From contig CBDFGK010000003.1 in assembly GCA_965247075.1 (NCBI GenBank), positions 1 to 64,000 on the forward strand: a stretch of DNA of 64,000 nucleotides, written 5' to 3'. Positions 45,133 through 53,316 of this stretch are shown piece by piece. The position numbers and the translations under genes were made by a program. Position 1 is the stretch's first letter. The number at the start of each line of letters is the position of its first letter. Under the pieces are notes generated by a model. It had not been told where the DNA came from. It ran no database searches and saw only the letters and a list, made by a program, of their open reading frames with translations. The DNA comes from CBDFGK01 sp965247075 (GTDB lineage: Bacteria > Pseudomonadota > Gammaproteobacteria > Pseudomonadales > Halieaceae).

Positions 45133-46572
45133 TCAGGCCAGCAGTTCATCGCCGTACTCCAACAACTGCTGTAATAGCTGCTGTTTTTCCTCAGCAAGGT
45201 TTTCATCCGCCTGCAGCGCTGCGATGGCAAGGTGATAGTCATCCATGGTAATGCCGGCGCCCGCCTCCGGGTCAGTCAGGTAGTGAAAGCGAAATTCCTC
45301 CCACTGGGCGGTCTCCTCCGGCGTGAGGCTGGCCGGGTAATTGCGCGCCCGGTAGCGAAATAACATCTCGGCCAGGCGCGAATCCTCAAACACGAAGCTC
45401 TGGTCGCGCAATTGCTCCGGGCTGGCCGCTCTTATCTGCTCCATGCTGCGCTGGTCTGCATCACCGAAAAAACCGCCGCTATACAACATACGATCGGGGT
45501 CGGTGACGGCGGGAAACTCGCGACCCCGGTACACCTGCCGCAGCTTTTCCGCCAGGCCGGCAATGGCCGCCAACTGTTGGCGGTTGGCGCGGCACAGCGC
45601 TACATCAATACCCAGGCGCTCTGCGGTGGCCGGGTCCAGCAATTTCGGCGTAGCCACCAGCGGCGATTTATTGATATGGATACTCTTGATCCCGAGGCGC
45701 TCGACACCCTCGGGTAAATCGGCGGCGGGGGTAAACAGGCGCTCGCGCAGCTTATCTGCGTCCAACTCGGCCAGCGGGGCCGGGTCTATCGCCAGGTCAT
45801 AGCAAATAATTTCGTTTTTATTGCGCGGATGACGGCTAATCGGCGCCACCAGGCCAATATTACTGCGGCTTGTACCAAACATGCCCGAGACGTGCAACAC
45901 CGGCTTCATGGCGGCGACATCCAGCTCCGCCAACACCGCCTGCTTGCTGCGCATCTTCAGCGCGTAATCAAACAGGCGCGGCTGCCTGTCGCGAATCAAA
46001 CGAGCCAGGGCGATAGTGGCCTCTACATCGGAGAGCGCGTCGTGGGCCGCCGCATGGCCGATGCCATTGGCCGCCGTCAGCAACTCCAGCTGAAAACTGA
46101 CCGTGCCGTCCTCGCCCTTGGGCCACTCTATGCCTGCGGGTCGCAAAGCATGGGTGAGGCGCACCATATCGATAATATCCCAGCGGGAATTGCCATGCTG
46201 GTACTCGCGGGCGTAGGCGTCATAGAAATTGCGGTACAAGGCGTAGCGAGTGACCTCATCGTCAAAGCGAATGCTGTTATAACCCACCCCACAGGTGCCC
46301 GGCCGGGAGAGCTGTTCATGGATGCGGGCCATAAATTCTGCTTCCGGTACACCCTGGCGCAGCGCCTGCTGCGGGGTAATGCCGGTCACCAGGCAGGCTC
46401 CGGGCTGCGGCAGCACATCCCGCGATGGCCGGGCGAATATCACCAGCGGTGCGCCGATGACATTCAGCTCTGCGTCGCTGCGAATACCGGCAAATTGCAC
46501 CGGCCGGTCGCGACTGGGGTCAACACCGAAGGTTTCGTAGTCGTGCCAGTAAAAGGTTTGTGCCGCTGCCAC
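45133..46572 (-). CDS. sbcB: Exodeoxyribonuclease I
   Basis: ExoI of 479 residues, a 3'-5' single-strand exonuclease acting in recombination and mismatch repair. The DEDDh residues are visible: FYWHDYETFG (D/E), CGVGYNSIRFDDEV and HDALSDVEAT with the His/Asp; the C-terminal exonuclease extension (LYSGGFFGDADQRSM, FRYRARNYPASLT) matches ExoI. It begins two bases after the fumarase stop, so both genes form one transcript. Confidence 0.96.
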   Translation of the reverse strand: MAAAQTFYWHDYETFGVDPSRDRPVQFAGIRSDAELNVIGAPLVIFARPSRDVLPQPGACLVTGITPQQALRQGVPEAEFMARIHEQLSRPGTCGVGYNSIRFDDEVTRYALYRNFYDAYAREYQHGNSRWDIIDMVRLTHALRPAGIEWPKGEDGTVSFQLELLTAANGIGHAAAHDALSDVEATIALARLIRDRQPRLFDYALKMRSKQAVLAELDVAAMKPVLHVSGMFGTSRSNIGLVAPISRHPRNKNEIICYDLAIDPAPLAELDADKLRERLFTPAADLPEGVERLGIKSIHINKSPLVATPKLLDPATAERLGIDVALCRANRQQLAAIAGLAEKLRQVYRGREFPAVTDPDRMLYSGGFFGDADQRSMEQIRAASPEQLRDQSFVFEDSRLAEMLFRYRARNYPASLTPEETAQWEEFRFHYLTDPEAGAGITMDDYHLAIAALQADENLAEEKQQLLQQLLEYGDELLA

Positions 46573-46574
46573 CT

Positions 46575-48098
46575 TCAGATTACCTCGATGACCTGTTCCC
46601 TAATTTTAGCTTTCCAGAGCGCCGGACCGGTCTCGTGCACCGATTCACCCCTGGCGTCCACGGCCACAGTAACCGGCATTTCATTTACCTCGAACTGGTA
46701 GATCGCCTCCATACCCAGTTCGGGAAATGCCACTACCTTGGCACCGGTAATGGCCTTGGAGACCAGGTAGGCCGCACCGCCCACCGCCATCAAATAGGTA
46801 GCGCCGTGTTTTTTGATGGCGGCAATACCGGTGGGACCACGCTCGGCCTTGCCTATCATGCCAATCAGGCCGGTGTGCTCCAGAATAAGGTCGGTAAATT
46901 TGTCCATGCGCGTGGCGGTGGTCGGTCCGGCCGGGCCCATCACCTCATCGCGCACCGAGTCTACCGATCCCACGTAGTAAATAAACTTGCCCTTGAAATC
47001 CACGTCGGCGGGCAGGCCTGCGCCGCTTTCTATCAGCTCTTGCAGCTTCCTGTGGGCGGCATCGCGGCCGGTTAGCATTTTTCCTGACAGCAACAGGGTA
47101 TCGCCGGGCTGCCACAGCGCCGCCGCCTGCCGGGTGACCGTGTCCAGATTGACCCGCTTGACGTTCTCACCTGCCTGCCAGGTAATATCCGGCCAATCGT
47201 CTACATTGGGCGGTGTTTGCAGGGCCGGCCCGCTGCCGTCCAGCACAAAGTGTGCGTGCCGGGTGGCGGCGCAGTTGGGAATCATCGCCACCGGCAGAGA
47301 GGCGGCGTGGGTGGGATAATCCTTGATTTTTACATCCACGACTGTGGTGAGGCCACCGAGACCCTGGGCGCCAATGCCCAGTTTGTTAACCGCCTCCATG
47401 ATCTCCAGGCGCAGTTCCTCAACCCGGTTGGCGGGGCCACGCTCACGCAATTCCTGGATATCAATGGGGTCCATCAACACTTCTTTGGCCATGACGGCGG
47501 CTTTCTCGGCGGTACCGCCTATGCCAATACCCAGCATGCCCGGCGGACACCAGCCCGCCCCCATGGTGGGCAGGGTTTTCACCACCCAGTCGACAATACT
47601 GTCTGAGGGGTTGAGCATCACCATTTTAGACTTGTTCTCCGAGCCACCACCCTTGGCGGCCACCTGCACATCAACCGTGTCACCCTCGACCACTTCCATA
47701 TGTATAACCGCCGGCGTATTGTCTTTGGTGTTCTGGCGAGCACCGGCCGGGTCATCGAGGATAGAGGCGCGCAGTATGTTATCCGGGTGCAGATAGGCGC
47801 GCCTGACGCCCGCATTGACCATATCAGCCACCGACATGCCGGCGTCCCACTGCACGTTCATGCCGATCTTGAGGAAGACGGTAACAATACCGGTGTCCTG
47901 GCAAATGGGTCTATGTCCCAGCGCGCACATGCGGGAATTGATGAGAATTTGCGCCATGGCGTCTTTGGCGGCCGGATTTTGTTCCTTTTCATAGGCCTGG
48001 TGGATGGCCTGCACAAAATCCAGCGGGTGGTAGTAGGAGATAAATTGCAGCGCATCGGCGACGCTGTCGATTACGTCATCCTGACGAATCACTGTCAT
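46575..48098 (-). CDS. Fumarate hydratase, class I (iron-sulfur)
   Basis: A 507-residue fused alpha/beta class I fumarase for the citric acid cycle. The [4Fe-4S] cysteines appear to be in RPICQDTG (C at about 66), IPNCAATRH and the GAGWCPPGMLG region; the C-terminal part has the GKMLTGRDAAHRKL signature and GMIGKAERG. Similar to E. coli FumA/FumB (about 548 residues) but shorter, with oxygen lability expected. Operon head of fum-sbcB; preceded by a palindromic repeat at 48147. Confidence 0.95.
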   Translation of the reverse strand: MTVIRQDDVIDSVADALQFISYYHPLDFVQAIHQAYEKEQNPAAKDAMAQILINSRMCALGHRPICQDTGIVTVFLKIGMNVQWDAGMSVADMVNAGVRRAYLHPDNILRASILDDPAGARQNTKDNTPAVIHMEVVEGDTVDVQVAAKGGGSENKSKMVMLNPSDSIVDWVVKTLPTMGAGWCPPGMLGIGIGGTAEKAAVMAKEVLMDPIDIQELRERGPANRVEELRLEIMEAVNKLGIGAQGLGGLTTVVDVKIKDYPTHAASLPVAMIPNCAATRHAHFVLDGSGPALQTPPNVDDWPDITWQAGENVKRVNLDTVTRQAAALWQPGDTLLLSGKMLTGRDAAHRKLQELIESGAGLPADVDFKGKFIYYVGSVDSVRDEVMGPAGPTTATRMDKFTDLILEHTGLIGMIGKAERGPTGIAAIKKHGATYLMAVGGAAYLVSKAITGAKVVAFPELGMEAIYQFEVNEMPVTVAVDARGESVHETGPALWKAKIREQVIEVI

Positions 48099-48146
48099 GG
48101 GGGCCTCAAATCATTGGGTTTTTGGGGCGGGTATTGTAACAGACGA

Positions 48147-48172
48147 GGGGTCAGAGTCTCGACTCTGACCCC
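48147..48172. repeat. GGGGTCAGAGT-type palindromic element
   Basis: A perfect 26-base palindrome (GGGGTCAGAGTC-TC-GACTCTGACCCC), upstream of the fumarase gene and downstream of the coiled-coil gene. A short direct repeat (CCCCGGCTTACCA twice) follows. Confidence 0.85.
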
Positions 48173-48199
48173 GGCTTACCATAACCCCGGCTTACCAGT

Positions 48200-48973
48200 C
48201 TAATTGGCAGGTGCGGGATTCTGCAACTGCGAGATATTTTTCCGCAACTGCAACAGACTCTGGTTCACCTGCCGGCGAAATCCATCTACCGCGGCTTTCC
48301 CCTCTTCCAGGGACTGCACTTGCTTTTGCAGTTTGGCAACTTCCAGGGTGGTCCGGCTACTATCGTCACCCAGTCTTTCCATCATGGCCTGGTTGGCTGT
48401 GGCGGTGCTCGCCAGCCGCTCCAAATCACCCGCCACTGAACGCAGCTTAGCCACATCCGCAGCCAGTGATTTCAGTTGGGCGGAATACTCTTTATCCGTG
48501 TTACCCAGAGTAGATAACCGGCTGCCGTGGGCACTGCTGCTTGTCTCAAGCGCTGCAATCCTGGCCTTGTTTTTACGCCAGGCCGAGGCCCAGAGTTTAT
48601 CGACCTCAGAGGTCAACTGCTTGATTTTCACCCCCAGGCTGGCCGCCGACTGGTTCATGCCCTCGTCCGTGTCGGAGAGGCGGTCTTCCAGGTCACTGAT
48701 GCGCGCCTCATAGCGCACCATCAGCGCAGCCGCGGCATCCAGTTGCTGCTGTTGCTCCCAGGCCCAGGCAGTTGCCACAGCGGCAACAACCAGCGCGATA
48801 ACAATAAACAACCGCGCCACTATACCCGCGCCGCCCCCACCACCACCGGAGCGCGCCGCTTGCTTGCCACGGCCAGCGGTTTTCCCGGAGGAATGCTGAC
48901 GGGATACCACCTCATCGCGCGCGGGGATGATCGGTGGTATGTGGTCCATCGAGGTGTCGTCGTTGTCAGTCAT
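48200..48973 (-). CDS. Single-pass membrane protein with coiled coil
   Basis: A 257-residue hypothetical protein. A cytoplasmic Gly-rich N-terminus (KQAARSGGGGGGAG) is followed by one membrane helix (about 50-72, VARLFIVIALVVAAVATAWAW) and then nearly 180 residues of heptad-like sequence (SDLEDRLSDTDEGMNQ, LAADVAKLRSVAGDLERL, VAKLQKQVQSLEEG) predicted as a periplasmic coiled coil. It could be a cell-envelope scaffold or tether; no recognised family. Confidence 0.75.
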   Translation of the reverse strand: MTDNDDTSMDHIPPIIPARDEVVSRQHSSGKTAGRGKQAARSGGGGGGAGIVARLFIVIALVVAAVATAWAWEQQQQLDAAAALMVRYEARISDLEDRLSDTDEGMNQSAASLGVKIKQLTSEVDKLWASAWRKNKARIAALETSSSAHGSRLSTLGNTDKEYSAQLKSLAADVAKLRSVAGDLERLASTATANQAMMERLGDDSSRTTLEVAKLQKQVQSLEEGKAAVDGFRRQVNQSLLQLRKNISQLQNPAPAN

Positions 48974-49026
48974 ACTCAGACTTGATGAAAATAATCAAAT
49001 TAGGCCGGTTGCAACCGGCCCTGCAT

Positions 49027-49650
49027 TTAAGCGAACGTCAGGATGGCCCAAATAGCCCCCGACAGCGCGATGCTACAATGAATAACACCTTTTACGCTGG
49101 CCATGAGGCCCATTTTTCCGAACAGGGCATTCACTTCCAGCGCGACAATAATACCAACGCAAATCCACACGGCGGTGTTGCTGATATCCGCAATATAGAG
49201 GTGCTTGCTGCCCAGCATGGCAAACAGCATGGGACCGGAGAACAGCGTGTTGGTACGGGAAGCCAGACCGGCCTTGGCTGCACAGGCGGGGCCGTCACCT
49301 TCCTTCATGCCCAGAACCACTTGCTGGGCGGGCCAGATTACCAGCCACACGTTGAGGAACATCAGCGTGCCTGCCAGGGTACCAATCCAGATAATCGGCT
49401 GACCGGTAATATCGGTGGAAGCGCCGATGGCGTGCAACAGGTACAGGCCGGTCAGGAAGGTGCCCATGGCGCCCCAGCGAAACCACCACAGCGCGCGCGG
49501 CGCCAGCTTTTTCATGGCGTCAGCCTTGGCATCCGCCGCCGCTTCCTTGAAGTACTCGCCCTGTACAAAGTTAAAGTAATACAACATGCCTATCCAGGTG
49601 ATACCGAAAAGTACATGCGCCCAGCGAAAGATAAATTCCAAAATAATCAT
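49027..49650 (-). CDS. Urate hydroxylase PuuD-like membrane protein
   Basis: A 207-residue protein with six hydrophobic segments. The opening FIFRWAHVLFGITWIGMLYYFNFVQG and the body (RALWWFRWGAMGTFLTGLYLL) match the Urate_ox_N membrane domain of PuuD-type proteins. The C-terminal cytochrome c part of PuuD is absent, so this is the domain-only form; its activity is uncertain. His residues in the first and third helices could bind heme. Confidence 0.75.
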   Translation of the reverse strand: MIILEFIFRWAHVLFGITWIGMLYYFNFVQGEYFKEAAADAKADAMKKLAPRALWWFRWGAMGTFLTGLYLLHAIGASTDITGQPIIWIGTLAGTLMFLNVWLVIWPAQQVVLGMKEGDGPACAAKAGLASRTNTLFSGPMLFAMLGSKHLYIADISNTAVWICVGIIVALEVNALFGKMGLMASVKGVIHCSIALSGAIWAILTFA

Positions 49651-49756
49651 GGTGTTAGCCCTATTTTCTATGAGTTGCTATAAGCGCCGCTTTCACAGCG
49701 GCGTGTGCGTGTATTCTAATGATAAACGTGGCAAGAGGGAACCGAGCGGTACTATT

Positions 49757-49825
49757 GATATTCGCCGCTGCGGGCCGCAGATATTCGCCGCTACGGGCCG
49801 CAGATATTCGCCGCTGCGGGCCGCC
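49757..49825 (+). repeat. Three copies of a 23-base tandem repeat
   Basis: Unit GATATTCGCCGCTGCGGGCCGCA is repeated at 49757, 49780 and 49803 with one or two substitutions; each has a GCGGGCCGC palindromic core. It lies between the PuuD-like gene and the groEL terminator. Confidence 0.9.
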
Positions 49826-49860
49826 TGCCCTCTCGCGGCATACAGCCCATTGATGGGCGT

Positions 49861-49884
49861 AAAAAACCCCGCATGAGCGGGGCT
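49861..49884 (-). terminator. Intrinsic terminator of groESL
   Basis: On the minus strand GCCCCGC-TCAT-GCGGGG is followed by TTTTTT, a classical rho-independent terminator 85 bases beyond the groEL stop. Confidence 0.9.
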
Positions 49885-49966
49885 TTATAGACAGGATGTA
49901 CCGGTCCGCGCAGGCTACGTCGTGGTAGGCAGGGATGCCGTGAACGACGAAAGATAAACTGCCGAC

Positions 49967-51610
49967 CTACATCATGCCGCCGCCCATGCCGCCCATATCG
50001 GGCATGCCCGGTGCGCCACCGGCGCTGTCATCAGGCGCATCGGCAACCATCACTTCCGTGGTGATCATCAGCCCGGCAACAGAACCGGCCGCCTGCAGCG
50101 CAACGCGCGCCACTTTGGCAGGATCGAGAATACCCATTTCAATCATGTCGCCGTACTCGCCGGTAGCCGCGTTGTAACCGTAGTTACCCACGCCATCATT
50201 CTTGACGTTGTTCAGCACCACCGAGGCCTCAGCGCCGGCATTCTCAACGATTTGACGCAGCGGAGTTTCCATGGACCGCAGCGCCGCTGCAATGCCGTGG
50301 TTCTGGTCTTCGTTGTCGCCTTGCAGGTCGGCAATAGCAGCAACAGCGCGCACCAGGGCAACACCACCACCGGCAACCACACCCTCTTCAACCGCCGCAC
50401 GGGTTGCGTGCAGGGCATCTTCAACGCGGGCTTTCTTCTCTTTCATTTCGATTTCGGTGGCAGCGCCAACCTTGATCACGGCCACACCGCCGGCCAACTT
50501 GGCCACACGCTCTTGCAGCTTTTCTTTATCGTAATCAGACGAAGTGTTCTCGATTTGTACACGAATCTCGTTCACACGAGCCGTGATGACATCGTGTTCA
50601 CCAGCGCCATCAATGATAGTGCTGTTGTCCTTGTCCATGGTCACACGCTTGGCCTGGCCCAGGTGCTCCAGGGTAGCAGACTCGAGATCCAGGCCCACTT
50701 CTTCAGAGATCACCGTACCACCGGACAGGATAGCGATATCCTGCAACATGGCCTTGCGACGATCGCCAAAACCCGGCGCCTTACAGGCAGTAACCTTGAC
50801 GATGCCGCGCATGTTGTTGACAACCAGTGTCGCCAGAGCTTCGCCTTCAACATCTTCAGCAACAATCACCAGCGGCTTGGAGGCCTTGGCAACCTGCTCC
50901 AGCAGGGGCAGCAATTCACGGATGTTGGAAATTTTCTTGTCAACCAACAGGATGTAGGGCGCTTCAACATCAGCGCTCATGTTTTCCTGGTTGTTGATGA
51001 AGTAGGGAGACAGGTAACCGCGATCGAACTGCATGCCTTCTACCACGTCGAGTTCGTTCTCCAGACCGGAGCCCTCTTCAACGGTGATAACGCCTTCCTT
51101 GCCCACTTTGTCCATGGCTTCAGCGATGATCTGGCCAACCTGGACATCGCTGTTGGCAGAGATGGAACCTACCTGGGCAATGGCCTTGCTGTTTTCACAG
51201 GGCGTGGATGCTTCGGAGATTTTCTCGACGGCGGCGGCAATGGCTTTATCGATGCCGCGCTTCAGATCCATCGGGTTCATGCCGGCGGCAACCGACTTGA
51301 GACCTTCGTTGAGAATGGACTGCGCCAATACTGTGGCGGTGGTAGTACCGTCACCGGCTATATCAGATGCCTGGGAAGCCACTTCCTTGATCATCTGCGC
51401 GCCCATGTTCTCAAACTTGTCTGCCAGTTCGATTTCCTTGGCTACCGACACACCGTCTTTAGTAACGGTCGGTGCGCCGAAAGACTTGTCCAGAATTGCA
51501 TTGCGACCCTTGGGGCCCAGTGTTGCCTTAACGGCGTTGGCGAGTACGTTCACGCCACTCAGCATACGGCTGCGTGCCGCGTCGCCAAATAATACTTCTT
51601 TAACTGCCAT
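49967..51610 (-). CDS. groEL: Chaperonin GroEL
   Basis: The 547-residue 60-kDa chaperonin subunit. Apical, intermediate and equatorial parts are complete, with the ATP-binding DGTTTATVLAQ and the flexible C-terminus ending GGMGGGMM. It forms the double ring folding chamber with GroES. It follows groES by 70 bases; an intrinsic terminator ends the unit. Regulated by a CIRCE element upstream of groES. Confidence 0.99.
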   Translation of the reverse strand: MAVKEVLFGDAARSRMLSGVNVLANAVKATLGPKGRNAILDKSFGAPTVTKDGVSVAKEIELADKFENMGAQMIKEVASQASDIAGDGTTTATVLAQSILNEGLKSVAAGMNPMDLKRGIDKAIAAAVEKISEASTPCENSKAIAQVGSISANSDVQVGQIIAEAMDKVGKEGVITVEEGSGLENELDVVEGMQFDRGYLSPYFINNQENMSADVEAPYILLVDKKISNIRELLPLLEQVAKASKPLVIVAEDVEGEALATLVVNNMRGIVKVTACKAPGFGDRRKAMLQDIAILSGGTVISEEVGLDLESATLEHLGQAKRVTMDKDNSTIIDGAGEHDVITARVNEIRVQIENTSSDYDKEKLQERVAKLAGGVAVIKVGAATEIEMKEKKARVEDALHATRAAVEEGVVAGGGVALVRAVAAIADLQGDNEDQNHGIAAALRSMETPLRQIVENAGAEASVVLNNVKNDGVGNYGYNAATGEYGDMIEMGILDPAKVARVALQAAGSVAGLMITTEVMVADAPDDSAGGAPGMPDMGGMGGGMM

Positions 51611-51680
51611 GATTTAGTTCCTTAATGTTTTTGCAATAAAGCGTTTAAATAAAAGAATGAGGGTTGTGGTAAATGAAGCC

Positions 51681-51971
51681 TTACTCAACAACTGCGAAAA
51701 TCTCGCTCTCACCCATGATGATCAGTTCTTCATCGTCGATTTCGATGGTGTTGCTGCCGGCATATTGGCCGAACACAACGGTATCGCCCACTTTGAGCGC
51801 CAACGGGCGCAGTTCGCCATTGTCCAGTACCTTGCCTTCACCTACGGCAATAACCTCACCCTGGTTGGGCTTTTCCTGGGCGGAACCGGGCAACACGATG
51901 CCACCGGCGGTAGTTTCTTCCTCTTCGTTACGACGGACGACAACGCGGTCGTACAACGGGCGGATATTCAT
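51681..51971 (-). CDS. groES: Co-chaperonin GroES
   Basis: A 96-residue 10-kDa lid of the chaperonin; typical start MNIRPLYDRVVVRR, mobile loop EEETTAGGIVLPGSA and the core VGDTVVFGQYAG. The ATG at 51971 has GGAG nine bases upstream. First gene of the groESL operon, with a CIRCE at 52102-52128 about 130 bases upstream. Confidence 0.99.
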   Translation of the reverse strand: MNIRPLYDRVVVRRNEEEETTAGGIVLPGSAQEKPNQGEVIAVGEGKVLDNGELRPLALKVGDTVVFGQYAGSNTIEIDDEELIIMGESEIFAVVE

Positions 51972-52101
51972 TCGATTCGTTCTCCATATACATGAGTGTC
52001 AAACTTCCGCAGGGCACATGTCCGGCGGGTCCATGCCTTTATGGGGCTCAATTCAGTCAATTCAAGGCCCCAGCGGCATATTTATCCTGAAAATGTATTT
52101 T

Positions 52102-52128
52102 TTAGCACTCTCAGAACAAGAGTGCTAA
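52102..52128 (-). promoter_or_regulatory. CIRCE operator (HrcA binding site)
   Basis: TTAGCACTC-N9-GAGTGCTAA, an exact consensus CIRCE, in the 5' region of groES. In other bacteria HrcA binds it to repress chaperonin genes at normal temperature. HrcA itself is not in this window. Most gammaproteobacteria rely on sigma32 only, so this is noteworthy. Confidence 0.92.
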
Positions 52129-52181
52129 TCATAGTCAGCAAATTGCAGGAGTCAAGCGGAGTCGCTACCGCAAGCCTACAA

Positions 52182-52310
52182 GGGGTCAGAGTAAAACCGT
52201 CATTTATGGCCATTTCATACAGGGGGTCAGAGTAAAACCGTCATTTATGGCCATTTCGAGATTTGGGGTTCGAGTAAAATGGCCATAAATGACGGTTTTA
52301 CTCTGACCCC
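52182..52310. repeat. Cluster of GGGGTCAGAGTAAAA elements
   Basis: Two direct 35-base copies (52182-52216 and 52223-52257) and one inverted copy (52279-52310); the last also pairs with GGGGTTCGAGTAAAA at 52264 to make a 47-base hairpin. The core GTAAAACCGTCATTTATGG is shared. It sits between groES control region and fxsA 3' end. Confidence 0.9.
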
Positions 52311-52330
52311 AAAAATGACCCCAAAAATGG

Positions 52331-52759
52331 TTAGTCGTCCAGGCGGCGAAATTCACCTTCAATTGTCTGACTGGAATCTGCGTCCTGGCCCTGCTCCCTC
52401 ATCGTCGGCTGTACGCGCACGGTCTTTATCCCCAGCAACCGGGCCAGCCCTCGCCTGGCGGGGCCTATGGCGAAGATAATTGCCAGCGAGTCAGTCACCA
52501 TGCCGGGAATCATCAACAACAGCCCACTCCCTACCAGGGCCAGGTCATCCATCATCCACTCGGAGCTGAGCATGCCGCCCTGGGCTTGTTGTTGCTGAAT
52601 ACGGGCCATCATGCCCTCCCCCTGACGGCGAATCAGACCGACCCCGATGACCATGGTCAGGAATACATAAGCGAGTGCAAACAGCCCAGAGGTGGCAGAG
52701 CCCAACTCAATGAGGGTCCACAGTTCAAGCCAGGGCAGTAGTAGAAAAATCCAGGGCAT
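52331..52759 (-). CDS. fxsA: FxsA family membrane protein
   Basis: A 142-residue cytoplasmic-membrane protein of the FxsA family (in E. coli a phage T7 exclusion suppressor when overexpressed). The start MPWIFLLLPWLELWTLIELG is typical, then VIGVGLIRRQG and a second helix pair (LLLMIPGMVTDSLAI). FxsA is commonly next to groESL, as here. ATG 52759 was chosen; a longer frame upstream reads through a region holding other genes. Confidence 0.9.
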   Translation of the reverse strand: MPWIFLLLPWLELWTLIELGSATSGLFALAYVFLTMVIGVGLIRRQGEGMMARIQQQQAQGGMLSSEWMMDDLALVGSGLLLMIPGMVTDSLAIIFAIGPARRGLARLLGIKTVRVQPTMREQGQDADSSQTIEGEFRRLDD

Positions 52760-52870
52760 AGGCTTCACTATGGCGGCATTTCGCTGAAAATCAAGCGCCG
52801 CATACCCCACAACCCCGGCTGCATACTGTAAAATCCTGGCCCTGTTAATCAGCAGCTGAGAAAGCCAAGC

Positions 52871-53006
52871 GTGAATTTGCAAGACAAGGTAATCGTTGTA
52901 ACCGGTGGTGGCCGGGGTTTGGGCGGTGGCTATATTGCCAATGTGGCAGTGGAAGATGATGAGCACCGGCCGTGTGATTGAAACTGATGGCGGCATCGCG
53001 CTCTGA
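52871..53006 (+). pseudogene. Short-chain dehydrogenase remnant: ends only
   Basis: A GTG-led segment NLQDKVIVVTGGGRGLGG is an SDR N-terminus with the TGxxxGxG motif, and 45 bases later in another frame comes MSTGRVIETDGGIAL and a stop, a classic SDR C-terminus (GRVIETDGG). Everything between (about 200 residues) is gone. The remnant overlaps the start of the next gene. Confidence 0.75.
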
Positions 53007-53316
53007 AGAACTAACTCCCCGCGAGCGAATCTGGCAGGTAATCAATGCCATTCCCCCAGGGCGGGTCTGTACCTATGGAAAGGTGGCGCAACTGGCAGGC
53101 CTGGGCCGTGCAGCACGCCTGGTTGGCCGGACGCTGCGCGAGCTGCCGGCCGGCTCAAAGCTGCCCTGGCACCGGGTGATCAATGCGCAGGGGCAAATTT
53201 CGCTGCCAGTGGGCTCGGCAGGGCACGACAGGCAGCGCAGCCGACTGGCAGCCGAGGGTATCGAGTTTAGTGTTACAGGCAAAATTTCCCTGACCAAATA
53301 TGGCAGCCGGCATTAA
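52987..53316 (+). CDS. MGMT-family alkyltransferase-like (ATL) protein
   Basis: A 109-residue protein with the fold of the DNA-binding domain of O6-methylguanine methyltransferase (ERIWQVINAIPPGRVCTYGKVAQLAGLGRAARLVG). The active-site PCHR is PWHR here, the hallmark of alkyltransferase-like proteins that bind O6-alkylguanine and flag it for nucleotide excision repair instead of repairing it. ATG 52987 was preferred to TTG 52978. It ends 4 bases inside the convergent AmpG-like gene. Confidence 0.88.
   Translation: MAASRSEELTPRERIWQVINAIPPGRVCTYGKVAQLAGLGRAARLVGRTLRELPAGSKLPWHRVINAQGQISLPVGSAGHDRQRSRLAAEGIEFSVTGKISLTKYGSRH

Noticed and set aside
45829..46701. 290-residue plus-strand frame opposite sbcB
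   Set aside because: Shadow frame over a confidently identified gene, no ribosome site.
50252..51592. Long plus-strand frame of 446 residues opposite groEL
   Set aside because: Antisense shadow of a highly biased coding sequence; composition (many His, Gln, Asn) is not protein-like.
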